This document shows, in pieces, positions 1 to 9,676 of a stretch of DNA of 64,000 nt. The notes under the pieces were generated by a model that saw only the letters and a list, made by a program, of their open reading frames with translations, did no database searches and had not been told where the DNA came from. A program made the position numbers and the translations under genes. Location of the stretch: positions 1 through 64,000 of the forward strand of contig NZ_CANRKH010000016.1 in NCBI RefSeq assembly GCF_947631165.1, in the 5' to 3' direction. This stretch comes from an uncultured Dysosmobacter sp. (GTDB lineage Bacteria; Bacillota; Clostridia; Oscillospirales; Oscillospiraceae). Within the stretch, counting starts at the first letter, position 1. Each line of letters opens with the position of its first letter.

Positions 1-129
1 AGCCGCGAGCAGTTCGAGCGCCGCACCCACAAGAGACTGATCGACATCACCAAGTCCACTCCCAAGACCGTCGAGGCTCTGATGGCCCTCGAGCTGCCCG
101 CCGGTGTGGAGATCGAGATCAAGCTGTGA
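1..129 (+). CDS. rpsJ: 30S ribosomal protein S10, C-terminal part (truncated by window start)
   Basis: Frame 1 reads [42 protein letters not shown], an S10 C-terminus, directly upstream of rplC. Confidence 0.95.
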   Translation, partial: SREQFERRTHKRLIDITKSTPKTVEALMALELPAGVEIEIKL

Positions 130-206
130 CCAGCCGCCTCTTTCCGCCTTGCCTGGCGAAAAGATCCAGCCGGTCCCCCGAGGTCCGCTAAATCCCCGCT
201 CAAAAA

Positions 207-232
207 AGCGCCTGCGCTTTTTTGAAACAAAG
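207..232 (+). terminator. Hairpin with terminator-like U tract in the rpsJ-rplC spacer
   Basis: CAAAAAAGCGC-CT-GCGCTTTTTTG perfect inverted repeat. Confidence 0.5.
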
Positions 233-340
233 TTGCTCACCCATGCTCATCGTCTTGCGAGATGAGCGGGTCATGTCGGCAGAGCAATGCGCCGCGGCGT
301 ATCTAAGCCGACCAATAACCTTTCAGGAGGAGAATACACA

Positions 341-1060
341 ATGAAAGCGATCATCGGCAAAAAAGTGGGCATGTCCCAGATTTTTGACGAGAACGGTCAT
401 GTGATCCCCGTCACTGTCATTGAGGCGGGACCCTGCGTGGTCGTTCAGAAAAAGACTTCCGAAAAGGAAGGCTACCAGGCTGTTCAGCTGGGCTTTGAGG
501 ACATCGCCGAGCACAAGCTGACCAAGCCCGAGATGGGCCACCTGAGCAAGGCTGGCGTGTCTCCCAAGAAACACCTGCGCGAGTTCGACCTGGAGAACGC
601 CGCCGAGCTGAACATCGGCGACATCGTCAAGGCCGACACCTTCAAGGCCGGCGACTTCGTGGACGTCACCGGCACCAGCAAGGGCCACGGCTTCCAGGGC
701 GTCGTCAAGCGCCACGGCGCTGCGGTGAAGCGCAACACCCACGGCGGCGGCCCCGTCCACCGCCATCAGGGCGCTCTGGCCGCCGGTACCGATCCTGCCC
801 GTATCTTCAAGGGCCGCGACGGCGCCGGTCACATGGGCGTGGATCAGGTGACTGTGCAGAACCTGTCCGTCGTCAAGGTCGATCCCGAGCTGAACATGCT
901 GGTCGTCTGCGGTGCCGTTCCCGGCCCCAAGGGCGGTCTGGTGACCATCAAGTCCACCGTGAAGGTCCACAAGGTCAAGCAGGCTGGCGCCGACATCAGC
1001 AAGAACCCGCAGAAGGCTTCCGGCCGCAACCCGCAGAAGGCCTCCGCCAGAAACAAGTAA
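341..1060 (+). CDS. rplC: 50S ribosomal protein L3
   Basis: MKAIIGKKVGMSQIFDENG start with upstream AGGAGG; L3 family. Confidence 0.98.
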   Translation: MKAIIGKKVGMSQIFDENGHVIPVTVIEAGPCVVVQKKTSEKEGYQAVQLGFEDIAEHKLTKPEMGHLSKAGVSPKKHLREFDLENAAELNIGDIVKADTFKAGDFVDVTGTSKGHGFQGVVKRHGAAVKRNTHGGGPVHRHQGALAAGTDPARIFKGRDGAGHMGVDQVTVQNLSVVKVDPELNMLVVCGAVPGPKGGLVTIKSTVKVHKVKQAGADISKNPQKASGRNPQKASARNK

Positions 1061-1078
1061 GAAAGGGGTGCTTGAGAA

Positions 1079-1702
1079 ATGTCTACCGTGAAAGTTTTGA
1101 ACATGGCCGGCGCAGAAGTCGGTACCGTGGAATTGAACGACGCCGTCTTTGGCATCGAGCCCAATCAGACCGTCGTTCACGAGGTCGTGAAGAACCACCT
1201 CGCCAATTGCAGACAGGGCACTCAGAGCGCCCTCACCCGCGCCGAGGTCTCCGGCGGCGGCAGAAAGCCTTGGCGTCAGAAGAGCACCGGTCACGCCCGT
1301 CAAGGCTCCACCCGGTCTCCCCAGTGGACCCATGGCGGCATTGTGTTTGCGCCCAAGCCCCGGGATTACAGCTATGTGCTGAACAAGAAGGTCAAGCGCC
1401 TGGCGCTGAAGTCCGTTCTGTCCGCCAAGGCTGCCGAGGGCAAGGTGGTCGTGATCGACGCCATCAAGCTGGACGCCATCAAGACCGCTGATTTCCGCAA
1501 GTTCCTGGACGCTGTCAAGGTCGGCGGCAAGGCCCTGGTGGTCACTCCCGCTGTTGACACCGTGGTGGTCAAGAGCGCCCGGAACATCCCCGGCGTGCTG
1601 ACCACTCCCGCTGCGCAGCTGAATGTCTATGACATCATCAACGCCCAGTATCTGGTGGTGGATCAGGCCGCGCTGGCTAAGATCGAGGAGGTGTACGCAT
1701 AA
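1079..1702 (+). CDS. rplD: 50S ribosomal protein L4
   Basis: Protein similarity by eye (GGGRKPWRQKSTGHARQGSTRSPQW); gene order. Confidence 0.98.
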   Translation: MSTVKVLNMAGAEVGTVELNDAVFGIEPNQTVVHEVVKNHLANCRQGTQSALTRAEVSGGGRKPWRQKSTGHARQGSTRSPQWTHGGIVFAPKPRDYSYVLNKKVKRLALKSVLSAKAAEGKVVVIDAIKLDAIKTADFRKFLDAVKVGGKALVVTPAVDTVVVKSARNIPGVLTTPAAQLNVYDIINAQYLVVDQAALAKIEEVYA

Positions 1703-1995
1703 TGACTGCTTACGATATCATTATCCGTCCCATCATCACCGAGCGTGCTATGGCCGGCGCTGCCGACAAGAAGTACGTGTTCGAGGTTGCCAAGGACGCC
1801 GGCAAGATCGAGATCAAGAAGGCTGTTGAGGAGATCTTCGGCGTGAAGGTCGCCGCTGTCAACACCCTGACGGTGCCCGGCAAGGAAAAGCGCATGGGCG
1901 CCGGCCGCCCCGGCATGACCAAGACCTGGAAAAAGGCCTATGTCCAGCTGACGGCTGATTCCAAGACCATCGAATTCTTCGAAGGCATGGTCTGA
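1702..1995 (+). CDS. rplW: 50S ribosomal protein L23
   Basis: IIIRPIITERAM motif; TAATG overlap with rplD. Confidence 0.97.
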   Translation: MTAYDIIIRPIITERAMAGAADKKYVFEVAKDAGKIEIKKAVEEIFGVKVAAVNTLTVPGKEKRMGAGRPGMTKTWKKAYVQLTADSKTIEFFEGMV

Positions 1996-2018
1996 TAACG
2001 GAAGGAGAGTAAAGCGAT

Positions 2019-2852
2019 ATGTCTATCAAAACCTTTAAGCCGACGACTCCCTCCCGCCGTCAGATGACGGTCTCTGGTTTCGACGGCATCGACAAGAAGG
2101 CCAAGCCCGAGCCCAGCCTGACTCAGCCCCTGAAGAAGAGCTCCGGCCGCAACAGCTACGGCCGCATCACCGTCCGCCACCGCGGCGGCGGCAACAAGCG
2201 CAAGTACCGCGTCATCGACTTCAAGCGCGACAAGTTTGGCTCCGCCACCGTGCTGCGCCTGGAGTATGACCCCAACCGCAGCGCCAACATCGCCCTGATC
2301 CAGTACGAGGACGGCGAGAAGCGCTATATCCTGGCTCCTGTCGGCCTGAAGGCCGGTCACAAGATCATGACCGGTCCCGACGCCGATATCCTGCCCGGCA
2401 ACGCGCTGCCCATCGCCAACATCCCCGTGGGCACCATCATCCACAATGTGGAGCTGCATCCCGGCAACGGCGCCCAGCTGGTGCGCTCCGCCGGCACTTC
2501 CGCCCAGCTGATGGCCAAGGAGGGCAGCGACGCGCAGATCCGCATGCCCTCCGGCGAGGTCCGCATCGTGCGCACCAACTGCTATGCCACCATTGGCCAG
2601 GTGGGCAACATCGAGCATGAGAACATCAACATCGGCAAGGCCGGCCGCAAGCGTCACATGGGCTGGCGGCCCACCGTCCGCGGCTCCGTCATGAACCCCA
2701 ATGACCACCCCCACGGCGGCGGCGAGGGCCGCGCGCCCGTCGGCCGTCCCGGCCCTGTCACTCCCTGGGGCAAGCCCGCTATGGGCTACAAGACCCGCAA
2801 GGGCAAGAACCCCACCAACAAGTTCATCGTGAAGCGTCGCAACGAGAAGTAA
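2019..2852 (+). CDS. rplB: 50S ribosomal protein L2
   Basis: [21 protein letters not shown]...[36 protein letters not shown]. Confidence 0.99.
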   Translation: MSIKTFKPTTPSRRQMTVSGFDGIDKKAKPEPSLTQPLKKSSGRNSYGRITVRHRGGGNKRKYRVIDFKRDKFGSATVLRLEYDPNRSANIALIQYEDGEKRYILAPVGLKAGHKIMTGPDADILPGNALPIANIPVGTIIHNVELHPGNGAQLVRSAGTSAQLMAKEGSDAQIRMPSGEVRIVRTNCYATIGQVGNIEHENINIGKAGRKRHMGWRPTVRGSVMNPNDHPHGGGEGRAPVGRPGPVTPWGKPAMGYKTRKGKNPTNKFIVKRRNEK

Positions 2853-2867
2853 GGGAGGCAAGTAAAT

Positions 2868-3128
2868 ATGAGCAGATCTATTAAAAAAGGCCCGTATGTT
2901 GCCCCTGAGCTTCTGAAGCGGGTCGAGGAAATGAACGCGAAGAACGAGAAGAAGGTCCTCAAGACCTGGAGCCGCAGCTCCACCATCTTCCCCGCCTTCG
3001 TCGGCCACACCATCGCCGTCCACGACGGCCGCAAGCATGTGCCTGTCTATATCCAGGAGGATATGGTGGGCCACAAGCTGGGTGAGTTCGCGCCCACCCG
3101 GACTTTCCGCAGCCACCGGAAAGACTGA
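2868..3128 (+). CDS. rpsS: 30S ribosomal protein S19
   Basis: [19 protein letters not shown]; order. Confidence 0.98.
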   Translation: MSRSIKKGPYVAPELLKRVEEMNAKNEKKVLKTWSRSSTIFPAFVGHTIAVHDGRKHVPVYIQEDMVGHKLGEFAPTRTFRSHRKD

Positions 3129-3147
3129 TTGAAGGAGGATGCTGAAC

Positions 3148-3492
3148 ATGGAAAATAAAACTGCGAAAGCGCATCTGCGCTATGTCCGCATCGCTCCCCG
3201 CAAGGTCCAGATCGTCTGCGATCTGATCCGCGGCAAGGACGCCGGCACTGCCATGGCGATCCTGATGCAGACCCCCAAGGCCGCTTCCGAGCCTCTGATG
3301 AAGCTCTTGAAGTCCGCCTGCGCCAACGCCGAGAACAACTTCGGCATGGATCCCGCCAAGCTGGTGGTGTCCGAGGTGTTCGCGACCCCCGGCCCCATCC
3401 TGAAGCGGATGATGCCCCGGGCGCGGGGCCGCGCCTATCGTATCAACAAGCGCACTTCTCACGTCACCCTGGCTGTGACGGAAAAGGCATAA
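3148..3492 (+). CDS. rplV: 50S ribosomal protein L22
   Basis: [23 protein letters not shown]; start chosen at MENKTAK. Confidence 0.97.
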   Translation: MENKTAKAHLRYVRIAPRKVQIVCDLIRGKDAGTAMAILMQTPKAASEPLMKLLKSACANAENNFGMDPAKLVVSEVFATPGPILKRMMPRARGRAYRINKRTSHVTLAVTEKA

Positions 3493-3510
3493 GAGGGAGG
3501 AGAACAGTTT

Positions 3511-4395
3511 ATGGGACAGAAAGTTAATCCCCACGGTTTGCGCGTGGGCGTCATCAAAGACTGGGATTCCCGTTGGTATGCCAGTGAAGAGAAGGTCGGC
3601 GATCTGATCGTTGAGGATCAGAAGATCCGCAAGTACCTGAAAAAGACCCTGTACGGCGCCGGCGTGCCCAAGATCGAGATCGAGCGCAGCGCCGATACCG
3701 TCACCATTTTCCTGCACTGCGCCCGTCCCGGCGTCGTCATCGGCAAGGGCGGCGAGCAGATCGAGCAGTACCGTCTGGCTGTTGAGAAGCTCATCGGCAA
3801 GAAGGTGCGGCTGAATATCGTCGAGGTCCGCAATCCCGACATGAACGCACAGTTGGTGGCCGAGAACATCGCTCAGCAGCTGGAGAAGCGCATCTCTCAC
3901 CGCCGCGCCATGAAGAACGCCATGGCCCGCGCCATGCGCGCCGGCGCCAAGGGCATCAAGACCTGCTGCTCCGGCCGTTTGGGCGGACGCGAGATCGCCG
4001 GCGTGGAGCACTATCACGAGGGCACCATCCCCCTGCAGACCATCCGCGCCGACATCGAGTATGGCTTCGCGGAGGCCGCCACTACCTTTGGCCGCATCGG
4101 CGTGAAGGTGTGGATCTACAAGGGTGAGGTCCTCTCCCAGACCCTGCGCACCACTCCCCGCACCATGGACACCTCCAAGCCCTATCAGGAGCGTCGTGAG
4201 CGTCGTCCCCGCCGTGACGGCGACCGCCGCGGCGGCTTTGGCGGCGACCGCCGTCAGGGCGGCGGCTTCAACCGTGACCGTCAGGGCGGTTTCAACCGCG
4301 GCGGCCAGGGCCGTCCCCAGGGCGGTTTCAACCGCGCCAACAATACCCGTCCGGCTGCTCCCGCAGCCCCTGCTAAGGAAGGAGGAGCCCAGTAA
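3511..4395 (+). CDS. rpsC: 30S ribosomal protein S3 with Gly/Arg-rich C-terminal tail
   Basis: [24 protein letters not shown]; tail [27 protein letters not shown]. Confidence 0.98.
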   Translation: MGQKVNPHGLRVGVIKDWDSRWYASEEKVGDLIVEDQKIRKYLKKTLYGAGVPKIEIERSADTVTIFLHCARPGVVIGKGGEQIEQYRLAVEKLIGKKVRLNIVEVRNPDMNAQLVAENIAQQLEKRISHRRAMKNAMARAMRAGAKGIKTCCSGRLGGREIAGVEHYHEGTIPLQTIRADIEYGFAEAATTFGRIGVKVWIYKGEVLSQTLRTTPRTMDTSKPYQERRERRPRRDGDRRGGFGGDRRQGGGFNRDRQGGFNRGGQGRPQGGFNRANNTRPAAPAAPAKEGGAQ

Positions 4396-4817
4396 TGCTT
4401 CTGCCGAAGAGAGTGAAATACCGCCGCATGCAGCGCGGCCGTATGACCGGTAAGGCTACCCGCGGCAACACCGTCGCCTATGGCGAGTGGGGCCTGGTGG
4501 CCGACGAGCCCGGCTGGATCAAGAGCAATCAGATCGAGGCCGCCCGTATCGCCATGACCCGTTATACCAAGCGCGGCGGTCAGGTCTGGATCAAGATTTT
4601 CCCCGACAAGTCCGTCACCATGCGGGCTGCCGATTCCCGAATGGGTTCCGGTAAAGGCACCCCTGAGTACTGGGTCGCCGTGGTGAAGCCCGGCCGTGTC
4701 ATGTTTGAGATCGCCGGCGTACCCGAAGATGTTGCCCGCGAGGCGCTTCGTCTGGCCAGCCACAAGCTGCCCATCAAGACGAAGGTGATCGCCCGCACCG
4801 AGGAAGCAGGTGAGTAA
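4395..4817 (+). CDS. rplP: 50S ribosomal protein L16
   Basis: [21 protein letters not shown]. Confidence 0.98.
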   Translation: MLLPKRVKYRRMQRGRMTGKATRGNTVAYGEWGLVADEPGWIKSNQIEAARIAMTRYTKRGGQVWIKIFPDKSVTMRAADSRMGSGKGTPEYWVAVVKPGRVMFEIAGVPEDVAREALRLASHKLPIKTKVIARTEEAGE

Positions 4818-5019
4818 GATGAAGGCAAGTGAGATTCGTAAAATGACCCCTGAGCAGTTGAATGAGAAGCTGACGGGTCTGAAGAAGGACCTGTTCTATC
4901 TGCGTATGCAGCACGCTACCAATCAACTGGACAACCCCGTGAAGATCCGGGAGATCAAGCACGATATTGCCCGAGTCAAGACCGTGCTGGCGGAGCTCTC
5001 CGCTTCCGATAAGCAGTGA
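4810..5019 (+). CDS. rpmC: 50S ribosomal protein L29
   Basis: [36 protein letters not shown]. Confidence 0.97.
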   Translation: MSKMKASEIRKMTPEQLNEKLTGLKKDLFYLRMQHATNQLDNPVKIREIKHDIARVKTVLAELSASDKQ

Positions 5020-5036
5020 GAAGGAGGTAAGCGAAA

Positions 5037-5303
5037 ATGAACGAAGAGAAGAGAACTTCCTCCCGTAAGGTCCGCGTCGGCAAGGTCGTTTCCGACAAGA
5101 TGGATAAGACTGTGGTCGTGGCCATCGAGGACCGCGTGGCCCATCCTCTGTATAAGAAGATCGTCGGCCGCACCTATAAGCTGAAGGCCCATGACGAGCA
5201 GAACGCCTGCGGCATCGGCGATAAGGTCAAGGTGATGGAGACCCGCCCCCTGTCCAAGGATAAGCGGTGGCGCGTGGTCGAGATCATTGAAAAAGCGAAG
5301 TAA
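5037..5303 (+). CDS. rpsQ: 30S ribosomal protein S17
   Basis: [34 protein letters not shown]. Confidence 0.98.
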   Translation: MNEEKRTSSRKVRVGKVVSDKMDKTVVVAIEDRVAHPLYKKIVGRTYKLKAHDEQNACGIGDKVKVMETRPLSKDKRWRVVEIIEKAK

Positions 5304-5317
5304 GGAGGTGCCGAGTT

Positions 5318-5686
5318 ATGATTCAGCAGGAAACTTTTTTGAAAGTCGCCGATAATACCGGCGCCAAGGAGATCAAGTGCATCCGTGTTCTGGGCGGCTC
5401 CAGCCGGAAGTTCGGCAACATCGGCGATGTGATCGTTGCCTCCGTCCGCAAGTCAACCCCCGGCGGCACGGTGAAGAAGGGCGAGGTCGTCAAGGCCGTC
5501 ATCGTCCGCAGCGCCAAGGGCGTCCGTCGTGCCGACGGCACCTATGTCCGCTTCGATGACAACGCCGCCGTCCTGATCAAGGATGACAAGAACCCCAGAG
5601 GTACCCGTATCTTTGGGCCTGTGGCTCGTGAGCTGCGCGACAAGGATTACATGAAGATCCTGTCCCTCGCTCCCGAAGTGATTTGA
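5318..5686 (+). CDS. rplN: 50S ribosomal protein L14
   Basis: [28 protein letters not shown]. Confidence 0.99.
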   Translation: MIQQETFLKVADNTGAKEIKCIRVLGGSSRKFGNIGDVIVASVRKSTPGGTVKKGEVVKAVIVRSAKGVRRADGTYVRFDDNAAVLIKDDKNPRGTRIFGPVARELRDKDYMKILSLAPEVI

Positions 5687-5699
5687 GGAGGGCGGCGAA

Positions 5700-6011
5700 A
5701 TGGCTATGAACATCAAGAAGGGCGATACCGTTGTCGTCCTGTCCGGTAAGGACAAGGGCAAGCAGGGCAAGGTGCTGGGCACCGTTCCCGGCTCCCTGAA
5801 GGTCGTTGTGGAGGGCATCAACATGGTGACCTGCCACGTCAAGCCCCGCCGTCAGGGCGAGGAGGGCGGCATCGTCAAGCGCGAGGCTGCCATCGCTGGC
5901 TGCAAGGTGCAGGTCGTCTGCCCCAAGTGCGGCAAGGGTACCCGCGTCGCCCACAAGGTCGAGGGCGGCAAAAAGACCCGCGTGTGCAAGCACTGCGGCG
6001 CCGAGCTGTGA
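5700..6011 (+). CDS. rplX: 50S ribosomal protein L24 (with C-terminal CxxC/CxxC zinc ribbon)
   Basis: IKKGDTVVVLSGKDKGKQGKVL; CPKC and CKHC pairs. Confidence 0.98.
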   Translation: MAMNIKKGDTVVVLSGKDKGKQGKVLGTVPGSLKVVVEGINMVTCHVKPRRQGEEGGIVKREAAIAGCKVQVVCPKCGKGTRVAHKVEGGKKTRVCKHCGAEL

Positions 6012-6028
6012 GAAAGGAGCGTTGACAA

Positions 6029-6568
6029 ATGGCTAGACTGAAAGAAAAGTATACCGCCGAGGTCGCTCCCGCTCTGATGAAGCAGTTCGGCTATAAGAGC
6101 GTCATGCAGATCCCCAAGATCGACAAGGTGGTCGTGAACGTGGGCTGCGGTGAGGCTCGTGAGAACTCCAAGATCCTGGAGAACGTTGTCGGCGACCTGA
6201 GCAAGATCACCGGCCAGAAGCCCATCATCACCAAGGCCCGCAAGTCCATCGCCAACTTCAAGCTGCGCGAGGATATGCCCATCGGCGCGAAGGTGACTCT
6301 CCGCGGCGACAAGATGTGGGAGTTCCTGGACCGCCTGTTCAACGTGGCTCTGCCCCGTGTGCGTGACTTCCAGGGCATCAATCCCAACTCCTTTGACGGC
6401 CGCGGCAACTATGCCCTGGGCATCAAGGAGCAGCTGATCTTCCCCGAGATCGAGTACGACAAGATCGACAAGATCCGCGGCATGGATGTGGTCATCTGCA
6501 CCACCGCGCACACCGACGAAGAGGCCCGCGCCCTGCTGCAGCAGGTCGGCGCTCCCTTCGCCCGCTAA
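6029..6568 (+). CDS. rplE: 50S ribosomal protein L5
   Basis: L5 family sequence; order. Confidence 0.98.
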   Translation: MARLKEKYTAEVAPALMKQFGYKSVMQIPKIDKVVVNVGCGEARENSKILENVVGDLSKITGQKPIITKARKSIANFKLREDMPIGAKVTLRGDKMWEFLDRLFNVALPRVRDFQGINPNSFDGRGNYALGIKEQLIFPEIEYDKIDKIRGMDVVICTTAHTDEEARALLQQVGAPFAR

Positions 6569-6582
6569 GGAGGAAGAGAAAA

Positions 6583-6768
6583 ATGGCTAAAACTTCGATG
6601 AAGATCAAGCAGCAGCGTCCCGCCAAGTACTCCAGCCGGAAGTACAACCGCTGCAAGCTGTGCGGCCGCCCCCACGCCTATCTGCGTGACTACGGCGTGT
6701 GCCGTATCTGCTTCCGGGAACTGGCCTATAAGGGCGAGATCCCCGGCGTGCGCAAGGCTTCTTTCTAA
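6583..6768 (+). CDS. rpsN: 30S ribosomal protein S14, zinc-binding type
   Basis: [51 protein letters not shown]. Confidence 0.98.
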   Translation: MAKTSMKIKQQRPAKYSSRKYNRCKLCGRPHAYLRDYGVCRICFRELAYKGEIPGVRKASF

Positions 6769-6903
6769 GACTTTATCCCACCGCGCGCCGCCCCCTGACG
6801 TATCCCGATACGCCTTCGGGGCTGGCGCGCTGTCTGGGAAAAGCGCCGGAAGCCGGCGCGGGCTGCTTTTCAGGAAAAAAGTACAAATATTGGCGCAAAG
6901 TAC

Positions 6904-6932
6904 TTGACGGACTGCGTTTTTTTTGGTACTTT
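6904..6932 (+). promoter_or_regulatory. Candidate internal sigma-A promoter ahead of rpsH
   Basis: TTGACG - 17 nt - TACTTT inside the 402-bp rpsN-rpsH spacer. Confidence 0.4.
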
Positions 6933-7170
6933 AAAATGTGGGGCACCTTGAGAAAGGTGCGCCACTTGCGCCGTTCTTTGGAGATTTTCAAAAGCGGCTG
7001 TTCTTACTTTTTTGTGACCACGGGCTTTTGATATGGGGCCCTTGGCGATACGGATGGCGAAAGGTCATGACCAATTGGGCACACATGCGCCAGCAGACTG
7101 CTCCATTGGCCATGATACCTCGCTGCCGGAACGGCCACAGGCCGTAACTCTAAAAATAGGAGGATTTACT

Positions 7171-7569
7171 ATGCATATCACCGATCCTGTTGCGGATATG
7201 CTGACCCGCATCCGCAACGCCAACAGTGCGAAGCACGACACCGTTGATGTTCCCGCCTCCAACATGAAGAAGAGCATTGCGCAGATCCTGTTGGACGAGG
7301 GCTATATCAAGAACTTCCAGGTGGTGGACGACGGCCTGCAGGGCATGATCCACATCACCCTGAAGTATAACGCGGGCAAAGAGAAGGTCATCACCGGCCT
7401 GCGCCGCGTTTCCAAGCCCGGCCTGCGCGTCTATGTGGGCGCCGATGAGCTGCCCCGCGTGCTGCGTGGCCTGGGTATCGCCATCATCTCTACGTCCAAG
7501 GGCGTCATGACCGACAAGAAGGCCCGCGAGCTGCATGTCGGCGGCGAAGTCCTGGCATTCGTCTGGTAA
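7171..7569 (+). CDS. rpsH: 30S ribosomal protein S8
   Basis: [42 protein letters not shown]. Confidence 0.98.
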   Translation: MHITDPVADMLTRIRNANSAKHDTVDVPASNMKKSIAQILLDEGYIKNFQVVDDGLQGMIHITLKYNAGKEKVITGLRRVSKPGLRVYVGADELPRVLRGLGIAIISTSKGVMTDKKARELHVGGEVLAFVW

Positions 7570-7585
7570 GGAGGGCAAACGAACA

Positions 7586-8131
7586 ATGTCTAGAATTGGC
7601 AGAATGCCCATTACCGTTCCCGCCGGCGTGACTGTGAATATCGCCGAGGGTAATGTGGTTACCGTTAAGGGACCCAAGGGCGAGCTGACTCGCGCGCTGC
7701 GCCCCGAGATGATCATTAAGCAGGAAGGCACCACGATCACTGTTGACCGTCCTTCCGATGACAAGCTGCACCGCAGCCTCCACGGCCTGACCCGCACTCT
7801 GCTGCACAATATGGTCGTCGGCGTGACTGAAGGCTTCAAGAAGGAGCTGGATGTGAACGGCGTGGGCTACCGTGTGGCCAAGGAGGGCAAGAACCTGGTC
7901 ATGAACCTGGGCTACTCTCATCAGGTGATCGTTTCTGAGATCGAGGGCATCACCATCGATGTCCCCTCTCCCAATAAGATCGTCATCAATGGCTGCGACA
8001 AGCAGGCCGTCGGCCAGTTCGCCGCCGAGGTCCGCGAGAAGCGTCCTCCCGAGCCTTATAAGGGCAAGGGCATCAAGTATACTGACGAAGTCATCCGCCG
8101 CAAGGTCGGTAAGACCGGCGCCAAGAAGTAA
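7586..8131 (+). CDS. rplF: 50S ribosomal protein L6
   Basis: [19 protein letters not shown]. Confidence 0.98.
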   Translation: MSRIGRMPITVPAGVTVNIAEGNVVTVKGPKGELTRALRPEMIIKQEGTTITVDRPSDDKLHRSLHGLTRTLLHNMVVGVTEGFKKELDVNGVGYRVAKEGKNLVMNLGYSHQVIVSEIEGITIDVPSPNKIVINGCDKQAVGQFAAEVREKRPPEPYKGKGIKYTDEVIRRKVGKTGAKK

Positions 8132-8145
8132 GGAGGTGTGCCGAT

Positions 8146-8505
8146 ATGATTAAGAGACCCAATACCAACGCCCAGCGTCTGAAGCGCCACAAGAGAGTGC
8201 GCGCCAAGATCTCCGGCACCCCTGAGATGCCGCGTCTGAATGTGTTCCGCAGCGAGGCCAACATCTACGCCCAGGTCATCGATGATGTCAGCGGCGTGAC
8301 TCTGGCTTCCGCTTCTTCCCTGGATAAGGCCATCGAGGGTTACGGCGGCAACATCGCCGCCGCCACCGCCGTTGGCAAGCTGGTGGCTGAGCGTGCCAAG
8401 GCCAAGGGCATCGAGACCGTGGTGTTCGACCGCGGCGGTTACCTGTATCACGGCCGCGTGCAGGCTTTGGCCGAGGGCGCCCGTGAAGGCGGCCTGAAAT
8501 TCTAA
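8146..8505 (+). CDS. rplR: 50S ribosomal protein L18
   Basis: L18 family; order. Confidence 0.98.
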   Translation: MIKRPNTNAQRLKRHKRVRAKISGTPEMPRLNVFRSEANIYAQVIDDVSGVTLASASSLDKAIEGYGGNIAAATAVGKLVAERAKAKGIETVVFDRGGYLYHGRVQALAEGAREGGLKF

Positions 8506-8524
8506 GGGAGGAGGAACGACAACA

Positions 8525-9025
8525 ATGCCTAGATTTGAAAGAGAACAGAGCGAGTATATCGAGAAGGTCGTGTACCTCAACCGCGTTTCCAAAACCGTGA
8601 AGGGCGGCCGCGTCATGAAATTCTCCGCCCTGGTCGTCGTTGGCGACGGTAAGGGCAAGGTCGGTTACGGCCTGGGCAAGGCTGCTGAAGTTCCCGAAGC
8701 GATCCGCAAGGGCATCGAGGACGCCAAGAAGAATATGATCACCGTGACCCTCTCCGGGACCACTGTCCCCCATGAGACCATCGGTGAGGCCGGCGCCGGA
8801 CGCGTGCTGATGAAGCCCGCCGCCCCTGGTACCGGCGTGATCGCCGGCGGCGCTGTGCGTGCCGTCGTCGAGGCCGCGGGCATCAAGGACATCCGTACCA
8901 AGTGCCTGCGTTCCAACAACCCCAACAACGTTGTCGCCGCTGCTTTCCAGGGCCTGAAGAACATGCGTGGTCCTGAGGAGATCGCCCGCATCCGCGGCAA
9001 GCGCGTCGAAGACATCGTGGGTTAA
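8525..9025 (+). CDS. rpsE: 30S ribosomal protein S5
   Basis: [41 protein letters not shown]. Confidence 0.99.
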   Translation: MPRFEREQSEYIEKVVYLNRVSKTVKGGRVMKFSALVVVGDGKGKVGYGLGKAAEVPEAIRKGIEDAKKNMITVTLSGTTVPHETIGEAGAGRVLMKPAAPGTGVIAGGAVRAVVEAAGIKDIRTKCLRSNNPNNVVAAAFQGLKNMRGPEEIARIRGKRVEDIVG

Positions 9026-9038
9026 GGAGGCGCGAAAC

Positions 9039-9221
9039 ATGGCAAACTTGAATATTAAGCTCGTCAAGAGCCTGAACGGTCGTCTGGAAAAGCAGATCCT
9101 GACCGCTCATTCCCTGGGCCTGCGCAAGATCGGTGACGTCACCGTGCAGCCCGACAATGATTGCACCCGCGGCAAGATCGCCAAGATCGGCTATCTGCTG
9201 CAGGTCACTGAAGTGAAGTAA
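9039..9221 (+). CDS. rpmD: 50S ribosomal protein L30
   Basis: [33 protein letters not shown]. Confidence 0.97.
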   Translation: MANLNIKLVKSLNGRLEKQILTAHSLGLRKIGDVTVQPDNDCTRGKIAKIGYLLQVTEVK

Positions 9222-9234
9222 GGAGGCACGAAAG

Positions 9235-9675
9235 ATGAAACTGAGCGAACTGTCTCCCGCCGAGGGCTCCGTCCGTCAGGCTTACCGCAAGGGCCGGGGC
9301 GCCGGCTCCGGCAACGGCAAGACCGGCGGCCGCGGCCACAAGGGCCAGAAAGCCCGCAGCGGCGGCAAGATCCGCATTGGCTTTGAGGGCGGCCAGATGC
9401 CCCTGGCCCGCCGTATCCCCAAGCGCGGCTTCAACAATATCTTTGCAAAGCCGTTGGAGATCGTGAACCTGAGCGCCCTGAACGCCTTTGAGGACGGCGA
9501 GACCGTCACTGCCGAGGCGCTGCTGGCCAAGGGCATCCTCTCCAAGTGCGTATACGGCTACAAAGTTCTGGGTAACGGCAAGGTTGCCAAGAAGGTCACT
9601 GTCAAGGCTTCTGCTTTCTCCGCGTCTGCCAAGGAGGCCATCGAGGCGGCCGGCGGAAAGGCAGAGGTGATGTAA
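9235..9675 (+). CDS. rplO: 50S ribosomal protein L15
   Basis: [43 protein letters not shown]. Confidence 0.99.
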   Translation: MKLSELSPAEGSVRQAYRKGRGAGSGNGKTGGRGHKGQKARSGGKIRIGFEGGQMPLARRIPKRGFNNIFAKPLEIVNLSALNAFEDGETVTAEALLAKGILSKCVYGYKVLGNGKVAKKVTVKASAFSASAKEAIEAAGGKAEVM

Positions 9676-9676
9676 C

